Below, piece by piece: positions 33,864 through 44,167 of a stretch of DNA of 44,263 nt. The notes below the pieces were generated by a model, which did not search any database, was not told the origin of the DNA, and was given only the letters and a program-made list of their open reading frames with translations. Both the position numbers and the translations under genes were made by a program. The stretch lies in the NCBI RefSeq assembly GCF_013386825.1, contig NZ_JACARC010000024.1, positions 525 through 44,787 on the forward strand, read 5' to 3'. Each line of letters opens with the position of its first letter. Position 1 is the stretch's first letter. The DNA is from Pseudomonas sp. IPO3778. Its GTDB lineage: Bacteria; Pseudomonadota; Gammaproteobacteria; Pseudomonadales; Pseudomonadaceae.

Positions 33864-36392
33864 TTACACCAACTCCCGCCCCAAAAACGGCGCAGTCCGG
33901 CTCGCCTTGCTCTTCGCCACCTTCTGCGGCGTGCCACTCACCACCACCTTCCCGCCTCTATCCCCGGCCCCCGGCCCGATATCAATCACCCAATCACTCT
34001 GGGCCACCACGCGCATTTCATGCTCCACCACGATCACCGTATGCCCCGCCTCCACCAGGTGATTGAGCTGGCTCAACAACCGGTCCACATCCCGCGGATG
34101 CAGCCCGGTGGTCGGTTCATCCAGTACATACAACGTGGCGCCCCGGGCATTGCGTTGCAGTTCGGTCGCCAGCTTGATCCGCTGCGCTTCTCCGCCCGAC
34201 AACTCGGTGGCCGGCTGGCCAAGGCGCAAATAGCCCAAGCCAATATCCCGCAGCACTTGGAGTGAGCGCAGCACACCCGGTTGCTCGGCAAACACCTCAA
34301 CCGCCTGTTCAACGGTCAGCCCCAGCACTTGGACGATGGTCAGCCCTTGCCACTTGATCGCCAACGTCTCCGGGTTGTAACGCGCGCCGTGGCACGTCGG
34401 GCATGGCGCATACACGCTGGGCATGAACAGCAATTCCACACTGACAAACCCCTCGCCTTCGCAGTTCGGGCAGCGCCCTTTGGCGACGTTAAAGGAGAAT
34501 TGCCCGGCGTCGTAATGGCGCTTTTTTGCCGCGGGTGTGGCGGCGAACAGTTTGCGTACGTTGTCGAACAGGCCGGTGTAGGTCGCCAGGTTGGAGCGCG
34601 GTGTGCGGCCGATGGGTTTCTGGTCCACTTGCACCAAACGGCGGATGTGTTCCAGGCCACCGCTGATGCGCCCGCCGCTGGTTTGCGGGGCGTCGTCTTC
34701 CAGGCTGGGCTCCTCTTCGCTTTCCACCACGCGGCCCAGGCCTGCGCCTACCAGTTCCAGCAGCGCCTGGCTGACGAGGCTGGATTTGCCCGAGCCGGAG
34801 ATGCCGGTGACGGCGGTGAAGCAACCCAGGGGAAAGTCCACGCTCAGGTCGTTGAGGTTGTTGCGCGTCACGCCTTCCAGGCTGAGCCAGCCGCTGGGTG
34901 GGCGCGGGGGCTGGCTGTCCGGGCGCTTTTCGGCGAACAGGTATTCGCGGGTTTGTGAGGCTTCGATCTGCGCCAGGCCGGCGGGTGGGCCGCTGTACAG
35001 GACCTGGCCGCCGTGCTCGCCGGCAGCCGGGCCCACGTCGATCAGCCAGTCGGCGCGGCGCATGGTTTCCAGGTCGTGTTCCACCACGAACAGGGAGTTG
35101 CCGGCGGCCTTCAAGCGGTCGAGGGCGGCGAACAGAGCTTCGCCGTCAGCGGGGTGCAGGCCGGCGGAGGGTTCGTCGAGTACATAGATCACGCCGAACA
35201 GTTGGGAGCCCAGCTGGGTGGCCAGGCGCAGGCGTTGCAGTTCGCCGGAGGACAGGGTCGGTGTGCTGCGTTCCAGGGCCAGGTAGCCCAGGCCAAGGTC
35301 GGTCAGGGTGCTGACCCGCTCCAGCAGGTCCTGGGCGATGCGTTGGGCGGCCAGGCGTTTTTCCACGGAGAGTTTTTTGTCGCCCTGCCCTTCGGCCACC
35401 GGGCGCAGCCGTTCGGCGAGTTGCAGCAGGGACATTTGCGACAGTTCGCCAATGTCCACGCCGGCAAATTTCACCGACAGCGCGGCTTTGTTCAGGCGTT
35501 TGCCTTCGCACAACGGGCATGGGCTGCCTTGCATGAACTGCGACACGCGCTTTTTCATCAGGGCGCTTTGGGAGTGGGTGAAGGTGTGCAGGATGTAGCG
35601 CCGGGCGCCGGTGAAGGTGCCTTGGTAGCTGGGTTCCAGTTTGCGTTTCAGGGCGTCGCGGGTTTGCGCAGGGGTGAAACCCGCATATACCGGCGCAGTG
35701 GGCGTTTCTTCGGTGAAGAGGATCCAGTCGCGCTGTTTTTTCGGCAGGTCGCGCCAGGGGATGTCGACGTCGTAGCCCAGGGTGACGAGGATGTCGCGCT
35801 GGTTCTGGCCTTGCCATGCCAGCGGCCAGGACGCCACGGCGCGCTGGCGGATGGTGAGGGACGGATCGGGCACCATCAGGGCTTCGGTCACTTCATACAC
35901 CCGGCCCAGGCCGTGGCATTGCGGGCAGGCGCCTTGGGGCAGGTTGGGGGAAAAGTCTTCGGCGTAGAGCATCGGTTGCCCGGCCGGGTAGCTGCCGGCG
36001 CGGGAGTAGAGCATGCGGATCAGGCTGGACAAGGTGGTGACGCTGCCCACCGAGGAACGGGTGCTGGGAGTGCCGCGCTGTTGTTGCAGGGCCACGGCCG
36101 GGGGCAGGCCTTCGATGGAGTCGACGTCGGGGACGCCCACCTGGTCGATCAGGCGGCGGGCGTAGGGCGCGACGGATTCGAAATAGCGGCGCTGGGCTTC
36201 GGCGTACACGGTGGAGAATGCCAGCGAGGATTTGCCGGAGCCCGACACGCCGGTGAACACCACCAGCGCGTCGCGGGGGATGTCGACGTCGACGTTGCGC
36301 AGGTTGTGCTCCCGGGCGCCCCGCACCCGCACGAAGCCTGGGCGTTGGGTGGAGAGTGAGGTGTCGGGGGGCAGGTTGCGCTGGGAAGTCAT
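33864..36392 (-). CDS. UvrA-family ABC ATPase, short (class II-like) paralogue
   Basis: An 842-residue protein with two ABC ATPase units. Walker A motifs are GVSGSGKSS (N-terminal) and GISGSGKSS (C-terminal); signature motifs are LSSGELQRL and LSGGEAQRI; Walker B regions are VLDEPSAGLHP and VLDEPTTGLHP. Zinc-finger cysteines are visible in CPQCHGLG, CPLCEGKR, CPNCEGEG and CPTCHGAR. Canonical UvrA is about 940 residues, so about 100 residues are missing; class II UvrA proteins lack the UvrB-binding insert and are linked to DNA damage or drug tolerance. I chose the ATG at 36392, with AAGG seven bases upstream, over an upstream frame start at 36440. Confidence 0.9.
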   Translation of the reverse strand: MTSQRNLPPDTSLSTQRPGFVRVRGAREHNLRNVDVDIPRDALVVFTGVSGSGKSSLAFSTVYAEAQRRYFESVAPYARRLIDQVGVPDVDSIEGLPPAVALQQQRGTPSTRSSVGSVTTLSSLIRMLYSRAGSYPAGQPMLYAEDFSPNLPQGACPQCHGLGRVYEVTEALMVPDPSLTIRQRAVASWPLAWQGQNQRDILVTLGYDVDIPWRDLPKKQRDWILFTEETPTAPVYAGFTPAQTRDALKRKLEPSYQGTFTGARRYILHTFTHSQSALMKKRVSQFMQGSPCPLCEGKRLNKAALSVKFAGVDIGELSQMSLLQLAERLRPVAEGQGDKKLSVEKRLAAQRIAQDLLERVSTLTDLGLGYLALERSTPTLSSGELQRLRLATQLGSQLFGVIYVLDEPSAGLHPADGEALFAALDRLKAAGNSLFVVEHDLETMRRADWLIDVGPAAGEHGGQVLYSGPPAGLAQIEASQTREYLFAEKRPDSQPPRPPSGWLSLEGVTRNNLNDLSVDFPLGCFTAVTGISGSGKSSLVSQALLELVGAGLGRVVESEEEPSLEDDAPQTSGGRISGGLEHIRRLVQVDQKPIGRTPRSNLATYTGLFDNVRKLFAATPAAKKRHYDAGQFSFNVAKGRCPNCEGEGFVSVELLFMPSVYAPCPTCHGARYNPETLAIKWQGLTIVQVLGLTVEQAVEVFAEQPGVLRSLQVLRDIGLGYLRLGQPATELSGGEAQRIKLATELQRNARGATLYVLDEPTTGLHPRDVDRLLSQLNHLVEAGHTVIVVEHEMRVVAQSDWVIDIGPGAGDRGGKVVVSGTPQKVAKSKASRTAPFLGRELV

Positions 36393-36473
36393 GGGTAGCC
36401 TTATCTGGGGGTTGGCTGTGGGGGTGGGCCGGCAAGTCAAGCGAACGCCATGCTCAAGGCAACAAATTTCAAA

Positions 36474-36583
36474 TGTGGGAGCTGTCGAGCTTTAGCGAGG
36501 CTGCGATGGCGGTGTGTCAGCCAGCATCAATGCTTGCAGTAATGGCGCCATCGCAGCCTCGCTAAAGCTCGACAGCTCCCACA
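36474..36583. repeat. REPIN (GTGGGAGCTGTCGAGC family)
   Basis: Left arm TGTGGGAGCTGTCGAGC and the inverse right arm ending GACAGCTCCCACA enclose inner GCGATGGCG/CGCCATCGC. It is the same family as at 1-47 and 355-463. It lies between the UvrA-paralogue start and the hybrid kinase stop, both genes reading on -. Confidence 0.9.
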
Positions 36584-36616
36584 GTGGATTGGCTTTGCTG
36601 GCGGGATCGCCATTTC

Positions 36617-38326
36617 TCACGGGATCCTGGAGGTCAGCACCGAGCGCACCCGCTGCGCCAACTCATCCGGGCCGTAGGGTTTGCTCAGCAGGTGAATGTC
36701 CTGGCTCAGCAGGTGGTTGCTGGAAAGAATGTCGCGGGTGTGCCCGGAGGTAAACAGCACCGCTATCGCCGGCACTTGCTCCCGCGCCCATTCGGCCAGG
36801 TCGGTGCTTTTGACCCGTCCCGGCATCACCACGTCGGTGAAGATCAGGTCCGGTTGCAGGCCGGCACGCAGCATCCCCATGGCCCGGTCACCGTCTTCGG
36901 CGACCCGTACGGTGTAGCCGGATTGTTCGAGTAATTCCACTGCGGCGGTGCGTACGCCTTCGTTGTCCTCGACCACCAGGATGGTCTCTTGGCCGCCAGT
37001 GTGCGGGGTGAGGTCGACGGGGGCTTCGTGGTTTTCCGGTGCTTCGAGGCTGCGAGGGAAGTACATCTGCACCACGGTGCCGCTGCCCTCCTCACTATCC
37101 ACCTCCACATGCCCGCCACTTTGCCGCACGAAGCCGAACACCATGCTCAGCCCCAACCCGGTGCCGTGGCCATCCGGCTTGGTGGTGAAAAACGGTTCGA
37201 AGGCCCGCGCCATGATGGTCGGCGACATGCCGGCGCCGCTGTCGGTGACGGCCAGGCGTACGTACTCGCCGGGGCTGATGCTTTTGCCAATGCACGCCGG
37301 GGGATTGAGGATGATGTTTTCGCCGGTGATCCGAATCACGCCCTCGCCTTTCATGGCGTCCCGGGCGTTGATCGCCAGGTTGAGCAAGGCGTTTTCCAGC
37401 TGGTTGCGGTCGACGTTAATGCACCACGGGTCTTGAGGCAGTTGCACATCAATGTGGATGGTTTCCCCCAGCGCCCGCTGCAGCAATTCACCCAGGCCTT
37501 CATAGATGCGCAGCGGGTTGTACACCGCCGGCGAGAGTGGCTGGCGACGGGCGAAGGCCAGCAGTTGCGAGGTCAGTTTGGCCCCGCGTTCCACGGCGGC
37601 GATGGCGGCACTGACCCGGCGCTGCACCTGGGGGTTGTGCGGTTCATGCCGGGCCAGCAGGTGCAGGTTGCCGGCGACCACTTGCAGCAGGTTGTTGAAG
37701 TCGTGGGCCACGCCGCCGGTCAGGCCGCCGATGGCTTCGAGTTTTTGCGACTGGCGCAGCTGTTCTTCGGCGGTGGAACGGGCCTGCACTTCGGCCGCGA
37801 CGCGCTGTTCCAGGTTGTGGGTGAGTTCCTGGCGCAGGCGCTCGGAGATCATATGTTCGGTGGTCTCCACCACAATCGCCAAGACCCCGGCCGGCCGCTG
37901 GTCGTCACCGGCCACGGGGCTGTAATACAGGTCCATCCAGACTTCTTCCGGGCGGCCGTCGCGCAGCAATTCCAGGGGCAAATTACGGTAGGACAAGGTG
38001 CCGCCGGCCAGGCAGGTATCGACCACATGGCGGTTGAAATCGGCGACTTCCGGCCAGCCCAGTTCCACCGGCGCCCCCAGCAGATAAGGGTGGCGGCCAC
38101 CGGCAAACACCGAATAGCTGTCGTTGTAGATCATGTAGCCCGCCGGCCCCCACAGCATCACCATGGGCATGGGCGAGGCGAGCATCATCTGCACGGCACT
38201 GACCAGGCTGCCGGGCCAGTGGTCCAGCGGGCCGAGGTCGGTCGCGGACCAGTCGAACGCACGAATCCGCTGGGCCATTTCCCCAGCCCAGCCTTCACAA
38301 CCGTGGGTATTCGATAAAAACTGCAT
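36617..38326 (-). CDS. Soluble PAS hybrid sensor histidine kinase
   Basis: A 569-residue cytoplasmic kinase. An N-terminal PAS-like domain (about 35-155: GPLDHWPGSL, LWGPAGYMIYNDSY, LYYSPV) is followed by a coiled linker (160-198), the phosphoacceptor helix with His208 in GVAHDFNNLL, the ATPase (Asn320 in NLAINARDAM, DSGAGM, GTGLGLSM) and a receiver domain with Asp498 in FTDVVMPG. The order PAS-HK-REC without Hpt or output domain suggests it passes phosphate to a partner encoded elsewhere. The ATG at 38326 starts the recognisable domain; the longer frame to 38467 overlaps the dnaE2 end. No regulator gene is adjacent. Confidence 0.9.
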   Translation of the reverse strand: MQFLSNTHGCEGWAGEMAQRIRAFDWSATDLGPLDHWPGSLVSAVQMMLASPMPMVMLWGPAGYMIYNDSYSVFAGGRHPYLLGAPVELGWPEVADFNRHVVDTCLAGGTLSYRNLPLELLRDGRPEEVWMDLYYSPVAGDDQRPAGVLAIVVETTEHMISERLRQELTHNLEQRVAAEVQARSTAEEQLRQSQKLEAIGGLTGGVAHDFNNLLQVVAGNLHLLARHEPHNPQVQRRVSAAIAAVERGAKLTSQLLAFARRQPLSPAVYNPLRIYEGLGELLQRALGETIHIDVQLPQDPWCINVDRNQLENALLNLAINARDAMKGEGVIRITGENIILNPPACIGKSISPGEYVRLAVTDSGAGMSPTIMARAFEPFFTTKPDGHGTGLGLSMVFGFVRQSGGHVEVDSEEGSGTVVQMYFPRSLEAPENHEAPVDLTPHTGGQETILVVEDNEGVRTAAVELLEQSGYTVRVAEDGDRAMGMLRAGLQPDLIFTDVVMPGRVKSTDLAEWAREQVPAIAVLFTSGHTRDILSSNHLLSQDIHLLSKPYGPDELAQRVRSVLTSRIP

Positions 38327-38441
38327 CGGTCGGCTCTGCAAAAAAAATGAACGGTGGGCGGCAATGAAAACTTTGAGCCTGGCAGCAGCGGTTGGTTTCA
38401 TTACATAGTGCTGATGCGCAGATGAACGGGCAAGGGCCGGT

Positions 38442-41400
38442 TCAGCGAAAATCCCGGCTGCGCACACTGATGCCCGACAGCAGCGGGGTCAGGTCGGTCA
38501 GGCGCCCGGCGATCAGGTGCCGAACCTCCCCCACCGCCTCCCAGCGCCCGTCCACTTTAAGCAACCGCGAGCCCACCAGGGCCTGGCGTTGACGCTCGGC
38601 CAGGTCGCGCCACACCACCACGTTGATATTGCCGAACTCATCTTCCAGGGTGACGAAAGTGACGCCACTGGCCGTGCCCGGGCGTTGTCGACCGGTGACC
38701 AAACCGGCGACGCTCACATTGCGTCCATGCTCCACCTGCAGCAACTCGTTGGAACTGCGGCAACGCCGCGCCCGCAGTTCATCGCGCAACAGCGCCAACG
38801 GATGCGGCCCCAGGGTGGTGCCGACGCTGGCGTAGTCGGCGTACAAATCCTCGCCCACCGTCGGTTGCGGCAGCTCCACCACCGCCTCTTCGGGGCTGGC
38901 CACCCCGGCAAACAGGCCCAGTTGTTTCTGCACCCCGGCCACTTCCCAGCGCGCCCGATGCCGATGCCCGGCCAGGCCACGCAAGGCGCCGGCATCCGCC
39001 AGCAGTTCCTGGGCGCGGGTGTCCAGGCGGGCGCGTTCGCCCACGTCGGCAATGTCGAAAAATGCCCGGGCCTGGCGCGCGGTTTCGATGCGCCGCCCAT
39101 CCTCTTCGCGAAACCCGGAGATCATCCGCAAGCCCATGCGAATGGCCGGTTGCTGGCCGTCGATGGGTTCAAGGCTGCAGTCCCAGTCACTGGCCTGCAC
39201 GTCCACCGGGCGGATCTGCAAATGATGGCGCCGGGCGTCTTGCAGGATCTGGTCGGGGCTGTAGAAACCCATGGGCCAGCTGTTGATCAGGGCGCAGGCA
39301 AAGGCCGCCGGTTCGTGGCATTTGAGCCAGCAACTGGCGTAGGTCAACAAGGCGAAACTGGCGGCGTGGGACTCAGGGAAACCGTAGCTGCCGAAGCCCT
39401 TGATCTGCTCGAAAATCTGCGCGGCGAAGGCTTCGGTGTAGCCGTTTTTCAGCATGCCGGTGCGCAGGCGCTGCTGGTGGGGTTCGAGGCCGCCGTGGCG
39501 CTTCCAGGCGGCCATGGAACGGCGCAACTGGTCGGCTTCGCCGGGGCTGTAGTCGGCGGCGACCATGGCGATCTGCATGACCTGTTCCTGGAACAGCGGG
39601 ATGCCCAGGGTGCGCTTGAGCACGCTTTCCAGTTCCGGCGATGGGTAGGTTTCGGGTTCTTCCTTGTTCCGCCGCCGCAGGTACGGGTGCACCATGCCGC
39701 CCTGGATCGGGCCCGGTCGCACGATAGCGACCTCGATCACCAGGTCGTAGAATTTTTCCGGTCGCAAACGCGGCAACATCGACATCTGCGCCCGCGATTC
39801 AATCTGGAACACGCCGATGGTGTCGGCCTTGCTGATCATCGCGTAGGTCGCCGCGTCTTCCTTGGGCACCGAGGCCAGGCTCAGGTCTTGATTGCGATGG
39901 CGGCGCAACAGGTCGAAGCAGCGGCGAATCGCGCTGAGCATGCCCAGCGCAAGAATATCCACCTTGAGCAGGCCCACCGCGTCGAGGTCGTCCTTGTCCC
40001 ACTGGATGATGGTGCGCTCGGCCATGGCGGCATTTTCCACCGGCACCAGGGTGTCCAGCGGCTGTTCGGAAATCACGAAACCGCCGGGGTGCTGGGACAG
40101 GTGCCGGGGGAAGCCGATCAGTTGCTGAGTGAGTGTGAGCACCCGGCGCAGCACCGGGCTGTCGGGGTCGAAACCGCCTTCGCGCAGGCGTTCCAGGGGC
40201 GGCGCTTCATCGCTCCAGCGCCCGCAGCAGTCGGCCAGGGCATTGACCTGATCCGGCGGCAACCCGAGGGCCTTGGCCACGTCGCGCACCGCGCCGGCGC
40301 CGTGGTAGCTGCTGACCACCGCCGTCAACGCGGCGCGGGTGCGGCCGTAGCGTTGGAACACGTATTGCAGCACCTCTTCCCGGCGTTCGTGTTCGAAATC
40401 CACGTCGATGTCCGGCGGCTCGTTGCGCTCCCGGGACAGGAAGCGCTCGAACAGCATGTTCATCAGGCTCGGGTCGATCTCGGTGATGCCCAGGGCAAAA
40501 CACACCGCCGAGTTGGCCGCCGAGCCGCGGCCCTGGCACAGGATCGAACGGCTGCGGGCGAAGCGCACAATGTCGTGCACAGTGAGGAAGTAGCTTTCGT
40601 AGCCCAGCTCGCTGATCAGCTCCAGCTCATCGTGGATCTGCCCCAGGGTCTTGGCGTTGACGCCTTCGGGCCAGCGCTGGGCGATGCCCTCTTCGGTCAA
40701 GGTGCGCAACCAGCTTTCCGGGGTTTGCCCTTCGGGCACCAGTTCTCGCGGGTATTGATAGCGCAACTGGCCCAGGTCAAAGGTGCAACGCCGGGCGATG
40801 TTCAGGGACTCTTCCAGCAGGTGCGCCGGGTACAGCGCGGCCAGGGCGTCGAGGCTGCGCAAGTGCCGTTCGCCATTGGGGTGCAGGCGCGTGCCGGCCT
40901 CGGCCACCGGGACGTGGTGACGGATCGCGGTCATGGTGTCTTGCAACGCACGGCGGCCACGCACGTGCATATGCACATCGCCGCAGGCCACCGCCGGCAG
41001 GTGCAGGCTGGCGGCCAGGTTCAGGCGTTGCTCCAGGTGGCGGGCATCGTTCTGGCCGCAATGCAGTTCCACCGCCAGCCACAGGCGGTCGGTGAAGGTG
41101 CTGCGCAGCCATTGGATATGGGCCTGGGTGTCGCTGTCTTCGGCCCGCCATAACGCCAGCAGGCCTTGCACGGAAGTGAAGTCTTCCTGCAACAGCCGAT
41201 AGTGACCTTTTTCCGCACGACGGCGGGCGATGGTGATCAATCGGCACAGGTGCTGGTAGCCCTCCAGGTTCTCCACCAGCAGCACCAGCGTCGGGCCGTT
41301 TTCGAGGCGCATCTCGCTGCCGATAATCAGCGGCAACTCGACGGCCTTGGCCGCCTGCCAGGCGCGGACGATGCCCGACAAGGTGCATTCATCGGTGATC

Positions 41401-41510
41401 GCCAGGGCCTCGTAGCCTTGCTGTTTGGCCCGCTCAAACAGTTCCCGGGCGCTGGAGGCGCCACGCTGGAAACTGAAGTTGGACAGGCAATGCAGCTCCG
41501 CGTACTTCAT
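38442..41510 (-). CDS. dnaE2: Error-prone DNA polymerase III alpha subunit DnaE2 (ImuC)
   Basis: A 1022-residue C-family polymerase. An N-terminal PHP domain ([32 protein letters not shown]) precedes the palm, with catalytic Asp369 and Asp371 in [14 protein letters not shown] and the third aspartate in [12 protein letters not shown]. Helix-hairpin-helix and OB-fold regions follow ([26 protein letters not shown] near the C-terminus). Length fits DnaE2 rather than DnaE1 (about 1170). It is the translesion polymerase of the ImuA-ImuB-DnaE2 mutasome, causing damage-induced mutation. Its ATG overlaps the imuB stop (ATGA). The upstream frame to 41630 is inside imuB and was not used. Confidence 0.96.
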   Translation of the reverse strand: MKYAELHCLSNFSFQRGASSARELFERAKQQGYEALAITDECTLSGIVRAWQAAKAVELPLIIGSEMRLENGPTLVLLVENLEGYQHLCRLITIARRRAEKGHYRLLQEDFTSVQGLLALWRAEDSDTQAHIQWLRSTFTDRLWLAVELHCGQNDARHLEQRLNLAASLHLPAVACGDVHMHVRGRRALQDTMTAIRHHVPVAEAGTRLHPNGERHLRSLDALAALYPAHLLEESLNIARRCTFDLGQLRYQYPRELVPEGQTPESWLRTLTEEGIAQRWPEGVNAKTLGQIHDELELISELGYESYFLTVHDIVRFARSRSILCQGRGSAANSAVCFALGITEIDPSLMNMLFERFLSRERNEPPDIDVDFEHERREEVLQYVFQRYGRTRAALTAVVSSYHGAGAVRDVAKALGLPPDQVNALADCCGRWSDEAPPLERLREGGFDPDSPVLRRVLTLTQQLIGFPRHLSQHPGGFVISEQPLDTLVPVENAAMAERTIIQWDKDDLDAVGLLKVDILALGMLSAIRRCFDLLRRHRNQDLSLASVPKEDAATYAMISKADTIGVFQIESRAQMSMLPRLRPEKFYDLVIEVAIVRPGPIQGGMVHPYLRRRNKEEPETYPSPELESVLKRTLGIPLFQEQVMQIAMVAADYSPGEADQLRRSMAAWKRHGGLEPHQQRLRTGMLKNGYTEAFAAQIFEQIKGFGSYGFPESHAASFALLTYASCWLKCHEPAAFACALINSWPMGFYSPDQILQDARRHHLQIRPVDVQASDWDCSLEPIDGQQPAIRMGLRMISGFREEDGRRIETARQARAFFDIADVGERARLDTRAQELLADAGALRGLAGHRHRARWEVAGVQKQLGLFAGVASPEEAVVELPQPTVGEDLYADYASVGTTLGPHPLALLRDELRARRCRSSNELLQVEHGRNVSVAGLVTGRQRPGTASGVTFVTLEDEFGNINVVVWRDLAERQRQALVGSRLLKVDGRWEAVGEVRHLIAGRLTDLTPLLSGISVRSRDFR

Positions 41511-42922
41511 GCATACCAGCCTTGCAGCCACAGCGCGCCGCTTTCGCCCACAGTGCGATAAGCCCAGCCCTGCTGGCCGGCGCGGGTGCGCACCAGGTAG
41601 TAATCGCGGCGCACATCGGCGCCATCCCACCAGCCGGACTCGATGCGTTCCGGGCCCATTAGAATCTGTAGGCCCTGCTCGGCCAGTGGCGTCGGTTCAG
41701 GCAGCAACCAGCCGGGGCGCTGCACAGTGTTTGAGGCCGCGCACGGGCGAAGGTCGGCACCGGGTTGCCAGGCGCATTCGGGGCGGTGGTCGGCGTGAAA
41801 ACGCAGGCCTTGCACCGCCTCGTCCCCCAGCCGCGCCCGCAGGCGTTCGCGCAGTTGCTCCCACAGCAGGGTTTGTTGCGGGCGTTCGTCGAACAGGTCC
41901 TGGCGCTGGGGCACAAACACCGGCAGGTCCTGGGCCACCAGGCGAAAACCACGCACCGGCGAGGTGACTTGCACCTGCTCCAGGCGACCACGGGCCAGTT
42001 CGAACAGCATCGCCGCGTCGCGTTCGGCGCTGAGCAGGCCGACTTTGATCACGCTGTCGGGCTCGGCCGCGTGTTCCAGGTGCAGGTCAAAACGCTGCAC
42101 GCCACTGTCGCGGCCACACAGAAACGCCGACAGGTCGCCGGTCAAACGGCGCAAGGGAAACAGCAACGCCTGGTGGGACAACACATCAAAATTCAGCTCG
42201 ATGCGCACATCGAACCGGTCCGGCGGCTGATAGAACGCCAGGGCCAGGGGCCGTTGCCCGCACAGGGCATCCAGGTGCTTGAGCAGCGCAGCATCAAAGC
42301 GCCGGGCCAGGGTATGCCGGGGCAACGCCTGCACCTGGGCCAGGGTGCGCAGGCCCATGCGTGACAACGCGGTGGCGGCGTGCGGGTCGAGGCCGGCGCG
42401 GTCGATGGGGATCGGCGCCAGGGCGTGTTGCAGGTAGTGCTCATCGGCCACGGCCAGGCCGTCGTACACATTTGCCAGGATCCGCGCCGCCGCCGGGTTC
42501 GGCGCGGCGACGATGCGGTGACGAAACCCAAGCTCGGTCAGTTCCTTGCGCAAGCGCGCCTCAAGCAGCGGCCACGGCCCGAACAGGCCCAGGCTCGATT
42601 CGATCTCGAACAGCAACGCCCGTGGGTAAAACACGCTGACCTGGGAACTGAAACGGTAGGCCCAGGCGGCGAGGAATTGCTGCCAGTATTCGATCTGCGC
42701 CGGGTCGTATTCGGCGCAGGCGAACGCCTTGGTCAAGGCATGGGCTGCGGTCAGGGATTGGCCGGGACGCAGCCCGAGTTTTCGCGCGGCGTCATTAACG
42801 GTTTGCAGCACCCGGCGCTGCGGCGTACCGGCCAGCAGGGCCAACGGCTGATCCGGTTCGGGGCGCGAACGCAGCACCCCGTCCAGCGCCAATTGCGGGA
42901 AGACAATACACACCCAGCGCAT
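41507..42922 (-). CDS. imuB: ImuB, Y-family-like mutasome hub protein
   Basis: A 471-residue protein resembling Y-family polymerases (DinB/UmuC): [58 protein letters not shown] region and [16 protein letters not shown]. The palm acidic residues of active Y polymerases are not kept (the N-terminal IVFPQLALD replaces the DxD-type motif), as expected for ImuB, which acts as an adaptor binding the beta clamp, ImuA and DnaE2. GAGG five bases upstream supports the ATG at 42922. It starts seven bases after imuA and overlaps dnaE2 by four. Confidence 0.94.
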   Translation of the reverse strand: MRWVCIVFPQLALDGVLRSRPEPDQPLALLAGTPQRRVLQTVNDAARKLGLRPGQSLTAAHALTKAFACAEYDPAQIEYWQQFLAAWAYRFSSQVSVFYPRALLFEIESSLGLFGPWPLLEARLRKELTELGFRHRIVAAPNPAAARILANVYDGLAVADEHYLQHALAPIPIDRAGLDPHAATALSRMGLRTLAQVQALPRHTLARRFDAALLKHLDALCGQRPLALAFYQPPDRFDVRIELNFDVLSHQALLFPLRRLTGDLSAFLCGRDSGVQRFDLHLEHAAEPDSVIKVGLLSAERDAAMLFELARGRLEQVQVTSPVRGFRLVAQDLPVFVPQRQDLFDERPQQTLLWEQLRERLRARLGDEAVQGLRFHADHRPECAWQPGADLRPCAASNTVQRPGWLLPEPTPLAEQGLQILMGPERIESGWWDGADVRRDYYLVRTRAGQQGWAYRTVGESGALWLQGWYA

Positions 42923-42929
42923 GCCAACC

Positions 42930-43541
42930 TCAGTGCCCAAGCGCAATGGGCGCGGGGTGGGCCAGGCCGCCCCGGCACTTGAGCACCCGCACCTGCGCCG
43001 GGCTGGCCTCCACCACCAGGCGCAAGGCCGCCGGTGACGGGTTGATGGCCTCGTTCAAGGAGCGCCAGGCGAAGGCCAGGGTCTGGCCGGTTTCCGCCGC
43101 CACCTGCAAGCGGCGCAAGGCGCGGTCATCGGCCTTGCGCGGCCAGCACAGCACCGCGCCACAACTGCCGGAGCGCAGGCATTGCTCCACCGCCCACAGG
43201 GCGTCGCGCTCATCGGCCTGGATCACCGACAACTGGCGCACATCCACCCCGGCGTTTTGCCAGGCGTGGGGGTACGGCGTGTAAGGCGGCGCCACCAGCA
43301 CAATGCGCTCGCCGGCCGCCGACAAGCGCGCCAGGGTGGGCCACACCAGTTGCAACTCGCCCACGCCCTCCTTCGCCATCAGGATTTCGCTTAACGCCGC
43401 TTCGGGCCAGCCACCGCTGGGCAGCACTGCATCCAGGGCCGCGAGCCCGGTGGGATGGAGGCTGGCCGGCGGCGCGGCGGGCCGGCCCTTCCAGACGCGG
43501 CCGCCATTGAACAGCGAGTCCAGTGCAACGACGGCGCCCAT
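42930..43541 (-). CDS. imuA: ImuA, SulA/RecA-like mutasome protein
   Basis: A 203-residue protein of the ImuA family, annotated in many genomes as SulA-like or translesion DNA synthesis-associated. It looks like a reduced RecA fold: LPSGGWPEAALSEILMAKEG replaces the P-loop region, then LVAPPYTPYP and VIQADERDALWAVEQCLRSG. The consensus Walker A lysine is not evident. It works with ImuB and DnaE2 in damage-induced mutagenesis, probably by interacting with RecA. The start codon at 43541 shares its last base with the lexA2 stop region, so the operon is tightly packed. Confidence 0.92.
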   Translation of the reverse strand: MGAVVALDSLFNGGRVWKGRPAAPPASLHPTGLAALDAVLPSGGWPEAALSEILMAKEGVGELQLVWPTLARLSAAGERIVLVAPPYTPYPHAWQNAGVDVRQLSVIQADERDALWAVEQCLRSGSCGAVLCWPRKADDRALRRLQVAAETGQTLAFAWRSLNEAINPSPAALRLVVEASPAQVRVLKCRGGLAHPAPIALGH

Positions 43542-44158
43542 CAGCCTTGCCTCACCAGGCCGCAGAACACCCCTTCGATGGCCAGGTCCTGGTCGGGACG
43601 CACCACGATGGGTTGATAGGCGGGGTTGCGCGGCAAAAGGCGTACGCGCTCGCCGACGTGTTCGAAACGCTTGATGGTGACTTCGCCGTCCAGGCGCGCC
43701 ACCACAATCTGCCCGTTCAAAGCCTCGGCGCTGCGGCGTACGCCCACCAGGTCGCCATCGAGGATGCCGTCTTCGATCATCGAATCGCCCTGCACCCGCA
43801 GCAGGTAGTCTGGGGTTTTCGCGAACGTGGCCGGGTCGAGCAACAGGCGGTTATGGACTTCAGCGTCGGCGCCGATGGGCAGGCCGGCGGCGACCCGGCC
43901 GAGCACCGGGATGTCCAGCCACTCCGGCCGGGGCGGTTGATTGAGCAGGCGAATGCCCCGGGCCTGGTTGGGGTTGACCTCGATAAAGCCGCCCTCGGTC
44001 AGGGCCAGCACATGCTTGCGGGCCACGCTGCGGGAGGCAAAGCCGAAGGCCTCGGCGATCTCGGCGAGGCTGGGGGACTGGCCTTGCTGCGCGATACGGT
44101 CGCGGATGAAGGTCAGGATGGCGGTGCGGCGGGGAGTCAGAGTTGTCATGGAGTACAT
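43541..44158 (-). CDS. lexA: LexA2-type SOS repressor
   Basis: A 205-residue LexA. The N-terminal winged helix (about 5-70) reads TPRRTAILTFIRDRIAQQGQ and PSLAEIAEAFGFASRSVARKHV. The self-cleavage site is Ala91-Gly92 in RVAAGLPIG, with catalytic Ser126 in GDSMIEDG and Lys163 in EVTIKRF. All residues for RecA-stimulated autocleavage are present. Linkage to imuA-imuB-dnaE2 identifies it as the second LexA of Pseudomonas. Two starts are possible: ATG 44158, with AGGAG five bases upstream, or ATG 44149 (MTTLTPRR, the usual LexA N-terminus). The palindrome at 44150-44167 overlaps the first. Confidence 0.95.
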   Translation of the reverse strand: MYSMTTLTPRRTAILTFIRDRIAQQGQSPSLAEIAEAFGFASRSVARKHVLALTEGGFIEVNPNQARGIRLLNQPPRPEWLDIPVLGRVAAGLPIGADAEVHNRLLLDPATFAKTPDYLLRVQGDSMIEDGILDGDLVGVRRSAEALNGQIVVARLDGEVTIKRFEHVGERVRLLPRNPAYQPIVVRPDQDLAIEGVFCGLVRQG

Positions 44159-44167
44159 TTGTACTCC
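44150..44167. promoter_or_regulatory. LexA2 operator (SOS box)
   Basis: GGAGTACATTTGTACTCC is a perfect palindrome with 7-base arms and a 4-base spacer. It fits the AGTAC-N4-GTNCT type of box recognised by LexA2 in Pseudomonas and Gram-positive LexA, not the CTGT-N8-ACAG type. It overlaps the ribosome-binding site and first possible start codon of lexA2. Confidence 0.85.

Noticed and set aside
38517..41153. 878-codon open frame opposite dnaE2
   Set aside because: It is the antisense shadow of a high-GC gene; the translation is rich in low-complexity His/Gln/Arg runs with no domain, while dnaE2 on the other strand is certain.
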